DNA of 52,314 bases, from assembly GCA_934316925.1 (NCBI GenBank), contig CAKREC010000011.1, positions 1 to 52,314 on the forward strand, written 5' to 3'. Source of the stretch: an uncultured Eubacterium sp. (GTDB lineage Bacteria > Bacillota > Clostridia > Lachnospirales > Lachnospiraceae). A program made the position numbers and the translations under genes. The notes under the pieces are model-generated. The model was not told where the DNA came from and searched no databases. It saw nothing but the letters and a program-made list of their open reading frames with translations. Of this stretch, positions 41,771-50,435 are shown piece after piece; position 1 is the first letter of the stretch; each line of letters begins with the position of its first letter.

Positions 41771-43090
41771 CTACATATCCTCCAAATCAATACATTCGAT
41801 ATTATTCATCTGGCTTGCCATAACAGCAAAGTCTGAGGAAAATCCTTCTTTTGAAAATAAATAATAGTAGTCGGCATCTTTGCCTAACTGACTTCCCGCT
41901 TTCAGAAGTTCTTTAAAATTCTGTGTATCATACGGCTTATTCTGCCAATAGCAATCCCCCACCATCAACATTCCGGTATCATCGACAGCAACTAACGGCA
42001 CATCTCCTTCTTTGCCAAAATATCCCGCAAATGGGCCAAATGTCCGTGGCAGGCGTCCATATTGGTTCATCAGGTCCATAAACTCCTGACACACCCTGCC
42101 ATATGTCTTTCTCTCCACTTCATCCATTGCGTCTTTGATATACTGTTCGTAAAATTTTTCCGGAGTCATAAGACTAAGCTCTGACAGATTCGGATAGACC
42201 AGTTTGTACCAGAATGCCAGAAAATGGTCACGGATCTCATACAGTCCTTTTTTTCCGATCTGACCGTTCTCCGGTTGAAAGGAATGTATTTTTGCTGCCA
42301 CATCCATCTGCGTAAGATTCTTTATATATACAGAGATCTTCGCTCTGCTGAATCCCGTACGCTGATAAAGATAATTCAGTTTTGGCTCATCTTCTGCCAG
42401 CACGGACAGGATCGTGTTGTAAAATGGAAGTTCGCGAAGAGACGTCTTTAAAAACCGTCCTGCTTCCTTGTGAAGGATCCCCTTATCATCCAGGATCAGA
42501 CGGATCACATTGCGCCGAATGCTGTCCTGCGGATCCCAATGTGCCAGATACGCGGGAACGCCGCCTAAAATCGAATAAATCGCAATGCAGTCTTTGGTGC
42601 TGCACTGCGGGAAACGATCCACCATTTCCATAAATGAAAACTCCTGAAGTTTGATCGTCTCCGCAACATGTTCCATCCATTTGCCAAATTGATCCGCCAT
42701 CTGATGCTCCACCCAGGAAATACAGGAACTCGTAAGGATCATCAATACATTTTTCCCCTGGATCGCTGCATAGAATTTCTGGAGGTCATCCAGAAATTCT
42801 TTATTTCCCTTTTGCATCAGATCAAATTCATCGATCACAAAACACAATTTTGACGAAGATGTCTGGATACGCGTCATCAATTCGTTTTGTTTCTGTTCAA
42901 AATAATGATACTGTTCTTCCCGCGATAGTTCTCTTGCTTGATAATATACAAAGGGCTTGTTCTGTAAAAACTCTTTGAGCAGAGTTGTCTTCCCAATTCC
43001 TTCTCTTCCGTAGACCACTACAACAGCCGAGCCCTCTTGTTTATAGTACTTTGTCAGTGCAATCCGTTCTTTTTCACGGCCAACAAACAC
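41771..43090 (-). CDS. Archaeal-type ATPase (PF01637-like) with DUF234-like C-terminus
   Basis: 439 residues. Walker A YGREGIGKTTLLKEF (about 30-38), Walker B KLCFVIDEFDLMQKG, then a DUF234-type region (TILSVLAEDEPKLNYLYQRTGFSRAKISVYIKNLTQMDVAAK is a winged helix; IRDHFLAFWYKLVYPN). The C-terminus (VPLVAVDDTGMLMVGDCYWQNKPY) resembles a restriction-endonuclease-like fold found in this group. GTG start at 43090, 15 bases after argS. Partner of the adjacent DUF815-like ATPase. Function not known. Confidence 0.85.
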   Translation of the reverse strand: MFVGREKERIALTKYYKQEGSAVVVVYGREGIGKTTLLKEFLQNKPFVYYQARELSREEQYHYFEQKQNELMTRIQTSSSKLCFVIDEFDLMQKGNKEFLDDLQKFYAAIQGKNVLMILTSSCISWVEHQMADQFGKWMEHVAETIKLQEFSFMEMVDRFPQCSTKDCIAIYSILGGVPAYLAHWDPQDSIRRNVIRLILDDKGILHKEAGRFLKTSLRELPFYNTILSVLAEDEPKLNYLYQRTGFSRAKISVYIKNLTQMDVAAKIHSFQPENGQIGKKGLYEIRDHFLAFWYKLVYPNLSELSLMTPEKFYEQYIKDAMDEVERKTYGRVCQEFMDLMNQYGRLPRTFGPFAGYFGKEGDVPLVAVDDTGMLMVGDCYWQNKPYDTQNFKELLKAGSQLGKDADYYYLFSKEGFSSDFAVMASQMNNIECIDLEDM

Positions 43091-43105
43091 ATCGCCACAA
43101 CCTTT

Positions 43106-44875
43106 CTACATTTTCTCCGGTGCCTCAAAGCCCAGAAGATCAATACACTGTTCCAATACTTTTCGTACTAATGTGATCAATTGCAGATAGGACGCTTTTC
43201 TTGCTGCATCTTCTTCTGCCAGAATCTTTGTTTCATGATAGAAATGATTAAACGCCTCTGAAAGCTCATAAATATACTGACAGATCTTATGTGGTGCCAG
43301 TTCTTCATATGCCGTCTCTATCATATCAGAAAATTTACTCAGGGTAAGGTAAACTCCCGTCTCACTTTCACTGACCGGTGGCAGGAATGCTGAATTCTCT
43401 TCGACTACGCCGCCCTGATCCCGGTACTTTGCGATCAAAGACTTGATACGGACAATCGTGTAAAGAATATATGGTCCGGTATTTCCCTCAAAGGATGCAA
43501 ATCTCTCAATATCAAAGATATAATCTTTTGAAGCCTGATTGGAAAGATCTCCGTATTTTAATGCTGCAAGACCTACTTTTGCTGCAATCTCTCTTGCTTC
43601 TTCTTCTGGATAATCCCGGTTCTCCATCATCTTTTTGTATACTTCTTCATTGATCTGCTCACGCAATGTCTGTAACCGGAGCACACCACCATCTCTTGTT
43701 TTAAATGGTTTTCCATCTTTGCCGTTCATCGTACCAAATCCAATGAAGTTCAGTTTTACCTCCGGTCTTGTGATCCCGGCTTTCTTCACCGTACGGAATA
43801 CCTGTGTAAAATGCAGGGACTGTCTTTTATCTGCCAGATAAATGATCTGATCCGGATGAAATAATTCCTCACGTTCCACGATCGTAGCCAGATCCGTTGT
43901 CGCATACAAAGAAGCGCCATTGGATTTGACGATCAGGCATGGTGGCAGTTCTTTTTTATCAGTCTCTTCACTAATATCTACAACCAGCGCACCCTCGCTC
44001 ATATGGGCAACACCATCTTTTTTCATCTTCTCTACCATATCCGGAATAAACGACTGAACATCGCTTTCCTTTTTCCAGAGATCAAAGAACACATTCAAAC
44101 TGTCATAGTTCTTTTTAAGGTCGGCAATCGAAACATTCAGGATATGCTGCCACAGTGCACGGTATCCCCGATGTCCATCCTGCAGTTTTGCCGTGATTCC
44201 CTGCGCTTCCAGCAGATAATCTTCATGTTCTTTGGAATATGCACTGGCATATGGATAGATCTGCTCCAGATCTGAAATTGTAAAAGGCGCTTCTTCTGGA
44301 TATTTGCCCTGATAGTCATCGTCAAAATAAGGCAGTTCCGGCTGTCTTTCCATCAATTCCCGGATGATCAGTCCGATCTGAAGTCCCCAGTCTCCAAGAT
44401 GAACATCTCCGATCGTGTGATTCCCCATAAAATGGCAGATGCGCTTCACACTTTCTCCAATGATCGCAGAACGCAGATGACCTACATGTAATGGTTTTGC
44501 TACATTTGGTCCGCCGTAATCGATCACGATCGTTTTCGTTTCCTCTGGCAATTCCACACCAAATCGCTCTTCGTTTGCCATCTGTCCGGCATAATCAGCC
44601 AGGAATTCTCCACTGAGCGTAATATTGATAAAACCAGGGTTCACGGCTTCTATCTTGCTAAATACCGATTCTTCACTGAGTTTTGAAACAACATCATTCG
44701 CGATCATGATCGGCGCCTTTTTATACTCTTTCGCCGCTGCCATAGCACCATTGCACTGGTACTGGCAAAGATCAGGACGGTTGGATACTGAGATCATACC
44801 ATACTTTTCATCATAGCCTGCCTCTGCAAATCCTTTTTTCACTACTTCCTTTAACTGTTCAACTATCTTCTTCAT
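43106..44875 (-). CDS. argS: Arginyl-tRNA synthetase
   Basis: 589 residues, class I. HIGH is seen as KPLHVGHLRSA; the KMSK-like region is degenerate (GKPFKTRDGGVLRL), as is common for ArgRS. The N-terminal additional domain (GAMAAAKEYKKAP) and C-terminal DALR anticodon-binding helices (HKICQYIYELSEAFNHFYHETKIL) are complete. Start 44875 follows GGAGGAAAC; the longer in-frame start at 44902 is less likely. Between aroA and the ATPase pair. Confidence 0.96.
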   Translation of the reverse strand: MKKIVEQLKEVVKKGFAEAGYDEKYGMISVSNRPDLCQYQCNGAMAAAKEYKKAPIMIANDVVSKLSEESVFSKIEAVNPGFINITLSGEFLADYAGQMANEERFGVELPEETKTIVIDYGGPNVAKPLHVGHLRSAIIGESVKRICHFMGNHTIGDVHLGDWGLQIGLIIRELMERQPELPYFDDDYQGKYPEEAPFTISDLEQIYPYASAYSKEHEDYLLEAQGITAKLQDGHRGYRALWQHILNVSIADLKKNYDSLNVFFDLWKKESDVQSFIPDMVEKMKKDGVAHMSEGALVVDISEETDKKELPPCLIVKSNGASLYATTDLATIVEREELFHPDQIIYLADKRQSLHFTQVFRTVKKAGITRPEVKLNFIGFGTMNGKDGKPFKTRDGGVLRLQTLREQINEEVYKKMMENRDYPEEEAREIAAKVGLAALKYGDLSNQASKDYIFDIERFASFEGNTGPYILYTIVRIKSLIAKYRDQGGVVEENSAFLPPVSESETGVYLTLSKFSDMIETAYEELAPHKICQYIYELSEAFNHFYHETKILAEEDAARKASYLQLITLVRKVLEQCIDLLGFEAPEKM

Positions 44876-44910
44876 GTTTCCTCCATTTCCATTTGTAACC
44901 ATGTTGTATT

Positions 44911-46215
44911 CTATTCTAAACTTAAATCTAGATTTGTCAATATTTCAAAGTAATTCTCAAACGTTTTTCTGCAACACATCGGGTCATCAATTACAACGCC
45001 TTCCAATTTGGTTCCGGCAATCGCAAATGCCATCGCCATGCGGTGATCTTCATATGTTTGTATCACAACCGGATGTTCTTTATCACACACAAAGCCCCCC
45101 GGCACGATCTCAATACCATCTTCTGTCTCACAGCAGGAAACACCCAGCCGGGTCAGTTCACTATAAATGCCATGCAGTCGATCCGATTCCTGTCGTCGGA
45201 TATGTCCCACGCCGGTTATCACACTCTTTCCGGCAGCAAACGCACATACCACTGCTAATGTCATCGTCTGATCCGAAAAATCACTGAGTCTCTCGGTAAC
45301 CCCTGTAAGTTCTTTCTTGTTCTCCAGTCGCACACCATCTTTTTCTTCTTTTAGTGTGCATCCCATTTTTTCCAGTACACGTAAAAATTGTATATCTCCC
45401 TGCATACTGTCCATAAACACATCTCTTACTTTTGCCTGTCCCTGGTTGACTGCCGCCCTAGCATAAAAATAGCACGCGGCGGACACATCCGGCTCTATCT
45501 GATATGTCTGCGCCCGGTAGTGCTGCCCCGGCAGGATCTCATAAGAGTTTTCGCCCAGCTGCCTCATCTCACATCCAAATTCCCGCATCATTCTCATCGA
45601 GATTTTTACATACGCTTTTGCATCACGTTTTCCAGTTAATTCTACATTTAATCCTTTTTCGCAGAAGATTCCATTCAAAAGCAGAGCACTCAGAAACTGG
45701 CTGCTCTCATCAATATTGAGGAATACCTGCTTGCAATCATTCTCTTCTCTTCCCAGTATCGTAAAGGGAAACGCATATGGTTTCTCATTATATCTGAATT
45801 TAACACCCAGCGCTTCCAATGCCAGCAAAAGCGGTTTCATTGGTCGTGTCTTCATCTGATCGGAAGATGTCACTTCGTAATGCCCTCCGGACAACGCCAG
45901 CATCGCCGTGAGAAATCTGGCCGCAGTTCCCGCACTGCCCACATACACATTGCCACTCTTCTCAGGGATACAGGTCCCATGCCCTTCGATCGTAACCGTA
46001 CACGCATCTTCATCCACCTCGATCTCATAGCCTAATGTGCGAAGAGCTTCCATAAAGACTCTGGAATCATCACTGAAAAGTACTCCTTTTAAGACACTTT
46101 TCCCCTCTGTCAGTGCTGCCAGCAGCAGTGCGCGGTTTGTAATACTTTTCGAGCCGGGAACAGAAACACAAATGTCTACCGGACCACGAAATGGTTTCAT
46201 CTTAAACTGTTTCAT
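44911..46215 (-). CDS. aroA: EPSP synthase (3-phosphoshikimate 1-carboxyvinyltransferase)
   Basis: 434 residues. It forms EPSP from shikimate 3-phosphate and PEP. Seen: VPGSKSITNRALLLAAL, VGSAGTAARFLTAMLAL (PEP-site loop; the Pro101 position of E. coli is Phe), SDFSDQTMTLAVV, HIRRQESDRL and TYEDHRMAMAFAIAG. The loop differs from the glyphosate-sensitive E. coli form, so class and inhibitor response should not be assumed. AAAAGGAG precedes ATG 46215. Has its own promoter; argS follows. Confidence 0.95.
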   Translation of the reverse strand: MKQFKMKPFRGPVDICVSVPGSKSITNRALLLAALTEGKSVLKGVLFSDDSRVFMEALRTLGYEIEVDEDACTVTIEGHGTCIPEKSGNVYVGSAGTAARFLTAMLALSGGHYEVTSSDQMKTRPMKPLLLALEALGVKFRYNEKPYAFPFTILGREENDCKQVFLNIDESSQFLSALLLNGIFCEKGLNVELTGKRDAKAYVKISMRMMREFGCEMRQLGENSYEILPGQHYRAQTYQIEPDVSAACYFYARAAVNQGQAKVRDVFMDSMQGDIQFLRVLEKMGCTLKEEKDGVRLENKKELTGVTERLSDFSDQTMTLAVVCAFAAGKSVITGVGHIRRQESDRLHGIYSELTRLGVSCCETEDGIEIVPGGFVCDKEHPVVIQTYEDHRMAMAFAIAGTKLEGVVIDDPMCCRKTFENYFEILTNLDLSLE

Positions 46216-46241
46216 GACATCTCCTTTTGTTGAATCCTAAT

Positions 46242-46270
46242 TTAATAGCAAGAGAACACGCCTACGCCAA
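46242..46270 (-). promoter_or_regulatory. Promoter of aroA-argS unit
   Basis: Minus-strand TTGGCG (46265-46270), 17-base spacer, TATTAA (46242-46247) with an extended TGC. It overlaps one half of the inverted repeat 46254-46293. Confidence 0.55.
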
Positions 46271-46293
46271 TTCAATAGCGCCACAGCGTGTTC
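46254..46293. repeat. Inverted repeat upstream of aroA
   Basis: Perfect 8-base arms GAACACGC (46254-46261) and GCGTGTTC (46286-46293), 32 bases between centres (about three helical turns). It could end the transketolase transcript, although the T tract is poor, or bind a regulator at the aroA promoter. Confidence 0.6.
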
Positions 46294-46324
46294 CCATAAA
46301 TTGAAGCATGTAAAACTCAAAATA

Positions 46325-47266
46325 TTATTTCACAAATGCCTTTACCTTTTCATAAATACTCTGTGCATCTAATCCATACTTTGCAACCAATTCGACTGCC
46401 GGACCAGATTCTCCAAATACATCATTGATACCAATCTTGCATACTGGTGTAGGTGCTTTCTCTGACAGTACATCGCAAACAGCACTTCCAAGACCACCAA
46501 TCACAGAATGTTCTTCCACCGTCACTACTTTTCCGGTTTCTTTTGCTGCTGCTACGATCAGATCTTCATCTAATGGTTTGATCGTATGAATATTGATCAC
46601 TTTTGCATCAATACCATCTGCTACCAGTTTGTCAGCAGCTTCCAGACAATTGGCAACCGGCAATCCGGTAGCAACGATCGTAACGTCCTTTCCTTCTCGT
46701 AAAACAACACCCTTGCCGATCTCAAATTTGTAATCTGGTACATCATTGATCACAGGCACTGCTAAACGGCCAAAACGAAGGTAAACCGGTCCCTCGTGAA
46801 GATATGCGGCACGTACAGCAGCTTTTGCTTCCACATCATCAGATGGCACGATCACCGTCATACCCGGAATCGCACGCATCAAAGCCAGATCCTCATTGCA
46901 CTGATGGGTCGCTCCGTCCTCTCCTACTGAAATTCCGGCATGCGTAGCACCAATCTTTACATTTAACTTTGGATATGCAATAGAATTGCGAACCTGTTCA
47001 AAGGCTCTGCCTGCTGCAAACATCGCAAATGAGCTGGCAAACGGAACTTTTCCTGTTGTAGCAAGTCCTGCCGCAATTCCCATCATATTGCACTCGGCAA
47101 TTCCACAGTCAATATGACGCTCCGGGAATGCTTTCTTAAAAATACCGGTTTTGGTTGCAGCAGCTAAGTCAGCATCCAAAACAACTAAGTTATCAAACTC
47201 TGCACCAAGTTCTGCTAATGCATTTCCATAACTCTCACGAGTTGCAATCTTCTTTACTTCTGACAT
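46325..47266 (-). CDS. Transketolase, C-terminal subunit
   Basis: 313 residues. Pyrimidine-binding and C-terminal domains of transketolase: CGIAECNMMGIAAGLATTGKVPFASSFAMFAAGRAFEQVRNSIAYPKLNVKIGATHAGISVGEDGATHQ and VVTVEEHSVIGGLGSAV. Works with the N-terminal subunit encoded upstream (overlap 13 bases) as a split enzyme in the non-oxidative pentose phosphate pathway, transferring two-carbon ketol units with thiamine diphosphate. Confidence 0.94.
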   Translation of the reverse strand: MSEVKKIATRESYGNALAELGAEFDNLVVLDADLAAATKTGIFKKAFPERHIDCGIAECNMMGIAAGLATTGKVPFASSFAMFAAGRAFEQVRNSIAYPKLNVKIGATHAGISVGEDGATHQCNEDLALMRAIPGMTVIVPSDDVEAKAAVRAAYLHEGPVYLRFGRLAVPVINDVPDYKFEIGKGVVLREGKDVTIVATGLPVANCLEAADKLVADGIDAKVINIHTIKPLDEDLIVAAAKETGKVVTVEEHSVIGGLGSAVCDVLSEKAPTPVCKIGINDVFGESGPAVELVAKYGLDAQSIYEKVKAFVK

Positions 47267-48090
47267 AATGTGGCTGCCTCCTTTTCCAAATCTTCCATTG
47301 CCTGTGCATACTGCTCATCATTTGGCGCTGTACCATGCCAGCTTGCCTGATTCTCCATAAAGGATACTCCTTTTCCTTTGATGGTCTTGGCAATGATCGC
47401 CGTAGGCTGTCCCTTGGTAGCCTTTGCTTCATCAAAAGCTGCCTTCAAAGCATCAAAATCATGTCCATCCACATCAATCACATGGAAATTGAACGCTTTG
47501 AACTTTTCATCGATCGGATATGGAGAACACACATCATCGATCGCTCCATCAATCTGCAAACCGTTGTTGTCAACGATCGCTACAAAATTGTCCAGTTTCC
47601 GGTGTCCGGCAAACATCGCAGCTTCCCATACCTGACCTTCCTGGATCTCGCCATCACCAAGCAATGTGTATACACGATATGACTCATTGCTGAGTTTAGC
47701 GGAAAGTGCCATACCAACTGCTGCCGAAATGCCCTGTCCCAAAGAACCGCTGGACATATCAACGCCCGGAATATGTTTCATATCCGGATGTCCCTGCAGA
47801 TAGGATCCAACATGACGAAGTGTCGTCAGATCCTCTACCGGGAAAAATCCTCGGTTGGCTAATGTCGCATAATATCCCGGTGCCGTATGTCCTTTACTGA
47901 GGACAAAACGGTCACGATCTGCTTTCTTTGGATCTTTCGGATCAATATTTAACTCTTCGAAAAACAAATAAGTGTATATGTCTGCTGCTGATAAAGATCC
48001 GCCCGGATGTCCAGACTTCGCACTATGTACTGCTGTAACAATCCCCTTTCGAACCTCAACAGCCATCTTCTGAAGTTCTAACTTATTCAT
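47254..48090 (-). CDS. Transketolase, N-terminal subunit
   Basis: 278 residues, the thiamine-diphosphate-binding half. Seen: AKSGHPGGSLSAADIYTYLFF, FVLSKGHTAPGYYATLA, SSGSLGQGISAAVGMALSAKL and the ThDP motif LLGDGEIQEGQVWEAAMFAGHRKLDNFVAIVDNN. Split transketolases are common in clostridia and archaea. GGAG precedes ATG 48090; talC lies 57 bases upstream. Confidence 0.94.
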   Translation of the reverse strand: MNKLELQKMAVEVRKGIVTAVHSAKSGHPGGSLSAADIYTYLFFEELNIDPKDPKKADRDRFVLSKGHTAPGYYATLANRGFFPVEDLTTLRHVGSYLQGHPDMKHIPGVDMSSGSLGQGISAAVGMALSAKLSNESYRVYTLLGDGEIQEGQVWEAAMFAGHRKLDNFVAIVDNNGLQIDGAIDDVCSPYPIDEKFKAFNFHVIDVDGHDFDALKAAFDEAKATKGQPTAIIAKTIKGKGVSFMENQASWHGTAPNDEQYAQAMEDLEKEAATLCQK

Positions 48091-48113
48091 ATATAAATCT
48101 CCTTACAATACCA

Positions 48114-48141
48114 TTTATAGTTTTGTTATCAACCAAAGCAA
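48114..48141 (-). promoter_or_regulatory. Possible promoter of the transketolase genes
   Basis: Minus-strand TTGCTT (48136-48141), 16-base spacer, TATAAA (48114-48119). A weak candidate; read-through from talC is also possible. Confidence 0.4.
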
Positions 48142-48147
48142 TCACAA

Positions 48148-48804
48148 TTATTCGCCAAATACAGCAATATAATCTTTCTGGAATTTCTCAATACCAATAT
48201 CGGTCAAAGGATGTTTGGTCATCTGCTCAATGACACCGTATGGAACGGTAGCAATATCGGCACCGGCAAGAGCACAGTCTGTAACATGGATCGGGTTACG
48301 TACACTGGCTGCTATGATCTCTGTGTCAATGTCATGAACAGCAAAAATCTCAGCAATATCGCGGATCAGATCAATACCCGGTGTGGAAATATCATCCAGA
48401 CGTCCCAGGAATGGTGAAACATAAGCTGCGCCTGCACGTGCTGCGAGCAATGCCTGATTTGCACTAAAGATCAATGTAACATTGCACTTGATTCCCTCAG
48501 AAGAAAGAACTTTCGTAGCTTTCAATCCTTCTACTGTCATCGGAATCTTAACAACCATATTCTCATGAAGTTTCGCAATCTCTCTACCCTCTGCGATCAT
48601 GCCCTCTGCATCTACGGTAGTCGCCTTAACCTCTCCGCTGATCGGTCCGTCTACGATCGAAGCGATCTCCTTCAATACGTCTTCCTGGCTTCTTCCACCC
48701 TCTTTTGCGATCAACGATGGATTCGTTGTAACTCCACAGATCACCCCCATATCGTTGGCTTTTTTAATGTCCTCAATCTTCGCTGTGTCAACAAAAAATT
48801 TCAT
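48148..48804 (-). CDS. Transaldolase/fructose-6-phosphate aldolase, small (TalC-type)
   Basis: 218 residues, the short single-domain form. [36 protein letters not shown] and [15 protein letters not shown] (Schiff-base Lys86), [32 protein letters not shown] are family signatures. Next to transketolase, a transaldolase role in the pentose phosphate pathway is more likely than free aldolase. AGGAGGG upstream. Confidence 0.93.
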   Translation of the reverse strand: MKFFVDTAKIEDIKKANDMGVICGVTTNPSLIAKEGGRSQEDVLKEIASIVDGPISGEVKATTVDAEGMIAEGREIAKLHENMVVKIPMTVEGLKATKVLSSEGIKCNVTLIFSANQALLAARAGAAYVSPFLGRLDDISTPGIDLIRDIAEIFAVHDIDTEIIAASVRNPIHVTDCALAGADIATVPYGVIEQMTKHPLTDIGIEKFQKDYIAVFGE

Positions 48805-48841
48805 TGTAATACCCTCCTGAATAAAATTATTTATATGGATT

Positions 48842-48871
48842 ATTATACAACTGATTACGGTATAATAACAA
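48842..48871 (-). promoter_or_regulatory. Promoter of the TalC-type gene
   Basis: Minus-strand TTGTTA (48866-48871), 18-base spacer, TATAAT (48842-48847). Confidence 0.6.
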
Positions 48872-48887
48872 CATATTTTTTTACAAA

Positions 48888-50435
48888 TTACCTGCCATCC
48901 CAGAAGTAAATATTCTCGAATTTCAGTTTACATACAGCCTGCAGAGATTCTTCGAAAGAAAACTCTGTTACGGCTCTTCCTTTGGCATCATATTCTGCAT
49001 ACTGTCCCTTTGCAAGGTTGGTAATGATCATGTGTCCACCATACGTGAACGCATCACTTTTGTCCGTGTTTCCTACAGGCAGATTCTGCAGCTGGCTTGC
49101 TTTTTTATCCGTATCACTTACAGAAAACCGGACTCCGGTTCCTTTGTTCAGATCGTGTACATACGCAGAAAGCTGATTGGTCGCTTCCTCATCAAAGTGA
49201 AGTATCGTGTCCGTAAAATCCCATCGTTTAACTACATCATCCGCACTTACTTTTTTCTTCCACGACGTCTTTTTCCACGCTTTTTTGGTACCCAGAATAT
49301 ATCGTACCAATGCTTTCTGGCTGGTAAGTGCGTCAATCCGCATCAATCCAGCCGGTTTCTCACACGCCGCATAAATTCCACCACCCGACGCATTGGAGAT
49401 CGAAGATACCTTGACTCCTTTTGTAAAATCAAAGACTTTTTTGGTCTTTCCGGTAGAAAAAGAAACCGAAACCAAAACATTCCGTCCCTTTTCCCTGGTC
49501 AGACAGTATACGTTGTCATAGCCATCATAACAAAAATCCAGAATCTTTGAATATCCTTTCATCTGTGCCACTCCAAGCACCTGTCCAAGGTCGGATATCT
49601 TTGCCACTTTGGTATCGCTTACCATATAAAACAATTGATCCGTATCTTCGTAAAAGCGTTGTCCATGCTGTCCCTCGGTATCGATCACACCGCGCAAAAC
49701 ACCACGGTTATCATACAGATAAATATTCTTTGCAGCCGACGGAAGCAGGCAATAAATACCATTTTCCGCCTGTTCCTTACTTTTTCCAGCATTCTGCTTT
49801 ACAGAAACCGGCATTCCCTCGCCATCGGCAAGTGCCGGTACATCATAAGAATACCGGTATTTATCCGTGAGTTCTCCCTTCTTATTCAGAAGTTCAATCT
49901 GGATATAATTGGTGCATCCGGGAACCAGTCCTAACACCATAAACTCATGTATCTTCGATACATTTCCCTTTTCACCACAGTCTACATAGCGGACAAAATC
50001 TGCCATGGAATCATCTTCTACACAGATCCGGTAGCGTACCATACTTGCCGAAGGCGTTATAAAGTAAAAATAGAAGCTGTTTCGGTTTGTTCCGAACGGA
50101 TCTGCCGCAATGATCGGATGTTCCGGTGTTGCATCCGTTTTCTTGATCACACGATCCAGTCGATCTCTCGCCTCTTTCGATCTGGCAACATCATATACCG
50201 GATCGGTATCAAAATTCAGTACATTTTTCTGATCGCCGTTCAATACCAGTGGAACAGCGGTCTGCTGCATCTCACGAGTATAGGAATTTTTATCATTCTG
50301 ATCGCTTTGCTCGTTTTGAACGTTAAGGCTTAACGTATCGGACGATTGGTTTCTGCGAAACAAACATATCATCCCCACCGTAGCTGCCGTCAAAACAATT
50401 ACGGTAATAATCACCGCCTTTAATACTCGCTTCAT
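48888..50435 (-). CDS. Membrane-anchored protein resembling arylsulfate sulfotransferase N-terminus
   Basis: 515 residues. A membrane helix (about 7-26) and a Ser/Asn/Gln-rich linker lead to a domain at about 105-200 ([20 protein letters not shown] to [31 protein letters not shown]) that resembles the N-terminal beta domain of bacterial arylsulfate sulfotransferases. The rest has repeated strands ([53 protein letters not shown]) as in a beta-propeller. I cannot identify the catalytic His of the enzyme. It faces outside the cell. The start overlaps the GGDEF-EAL stop by four bases. Confidence 0.7.
   Translation of the reverse strand: MKRVLKAVIITVIVLTAATVGMICLFRRNQSSDTLSLNVQNEQSDQNDKNSYTREMQQTAVPLVLNGDQKNVLNFDTDPVYDVARSKEARDRLDRVIKKTDATPEHPIIAADPFGTNRNSFYFYFITPSASMVRYRICVEDDSMADFVRYVDCGEKGNVSKIHEFMVLGLVPGCTNYIQIELLNKKGELTDKYRYSYDVPALADGEGMPVSVKQNAGKSKEQAENGIYCLLPSAAKNIYLYDNRGVLRGVIDTEGQHGQRFYEDTDQLFYMVSDTKVAKISDLGQVLGVAQMKGYSKILDFCYDGYDNVYCLTREKGRNVLVSVSFSTGKTKKVFDFTKGVKVSSISNASGGGIYAACEKPAGLMRIDALTSQKALVRYILGTKKAWKKTSWKKKVSADDVVKRWDFTDTILHFDEEATNQLSAYVHDLNKGTGVRFSVSDTDKKASQLQNLPVGNTDKSDAFTYGGHMIITNLAKGQYAEYDAKGRAVTEFSFEESLQAVCKLKFENIYFWDGR

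Noticed and set aside
40470..43090. Defence island reading of the two ATPases
   Set aside because: Neighbours are housekeeping genes (argS, yqeG) and no clear nuclease, methylase, toxin or phage gene lies near; kept only as an uncharacterised pair.
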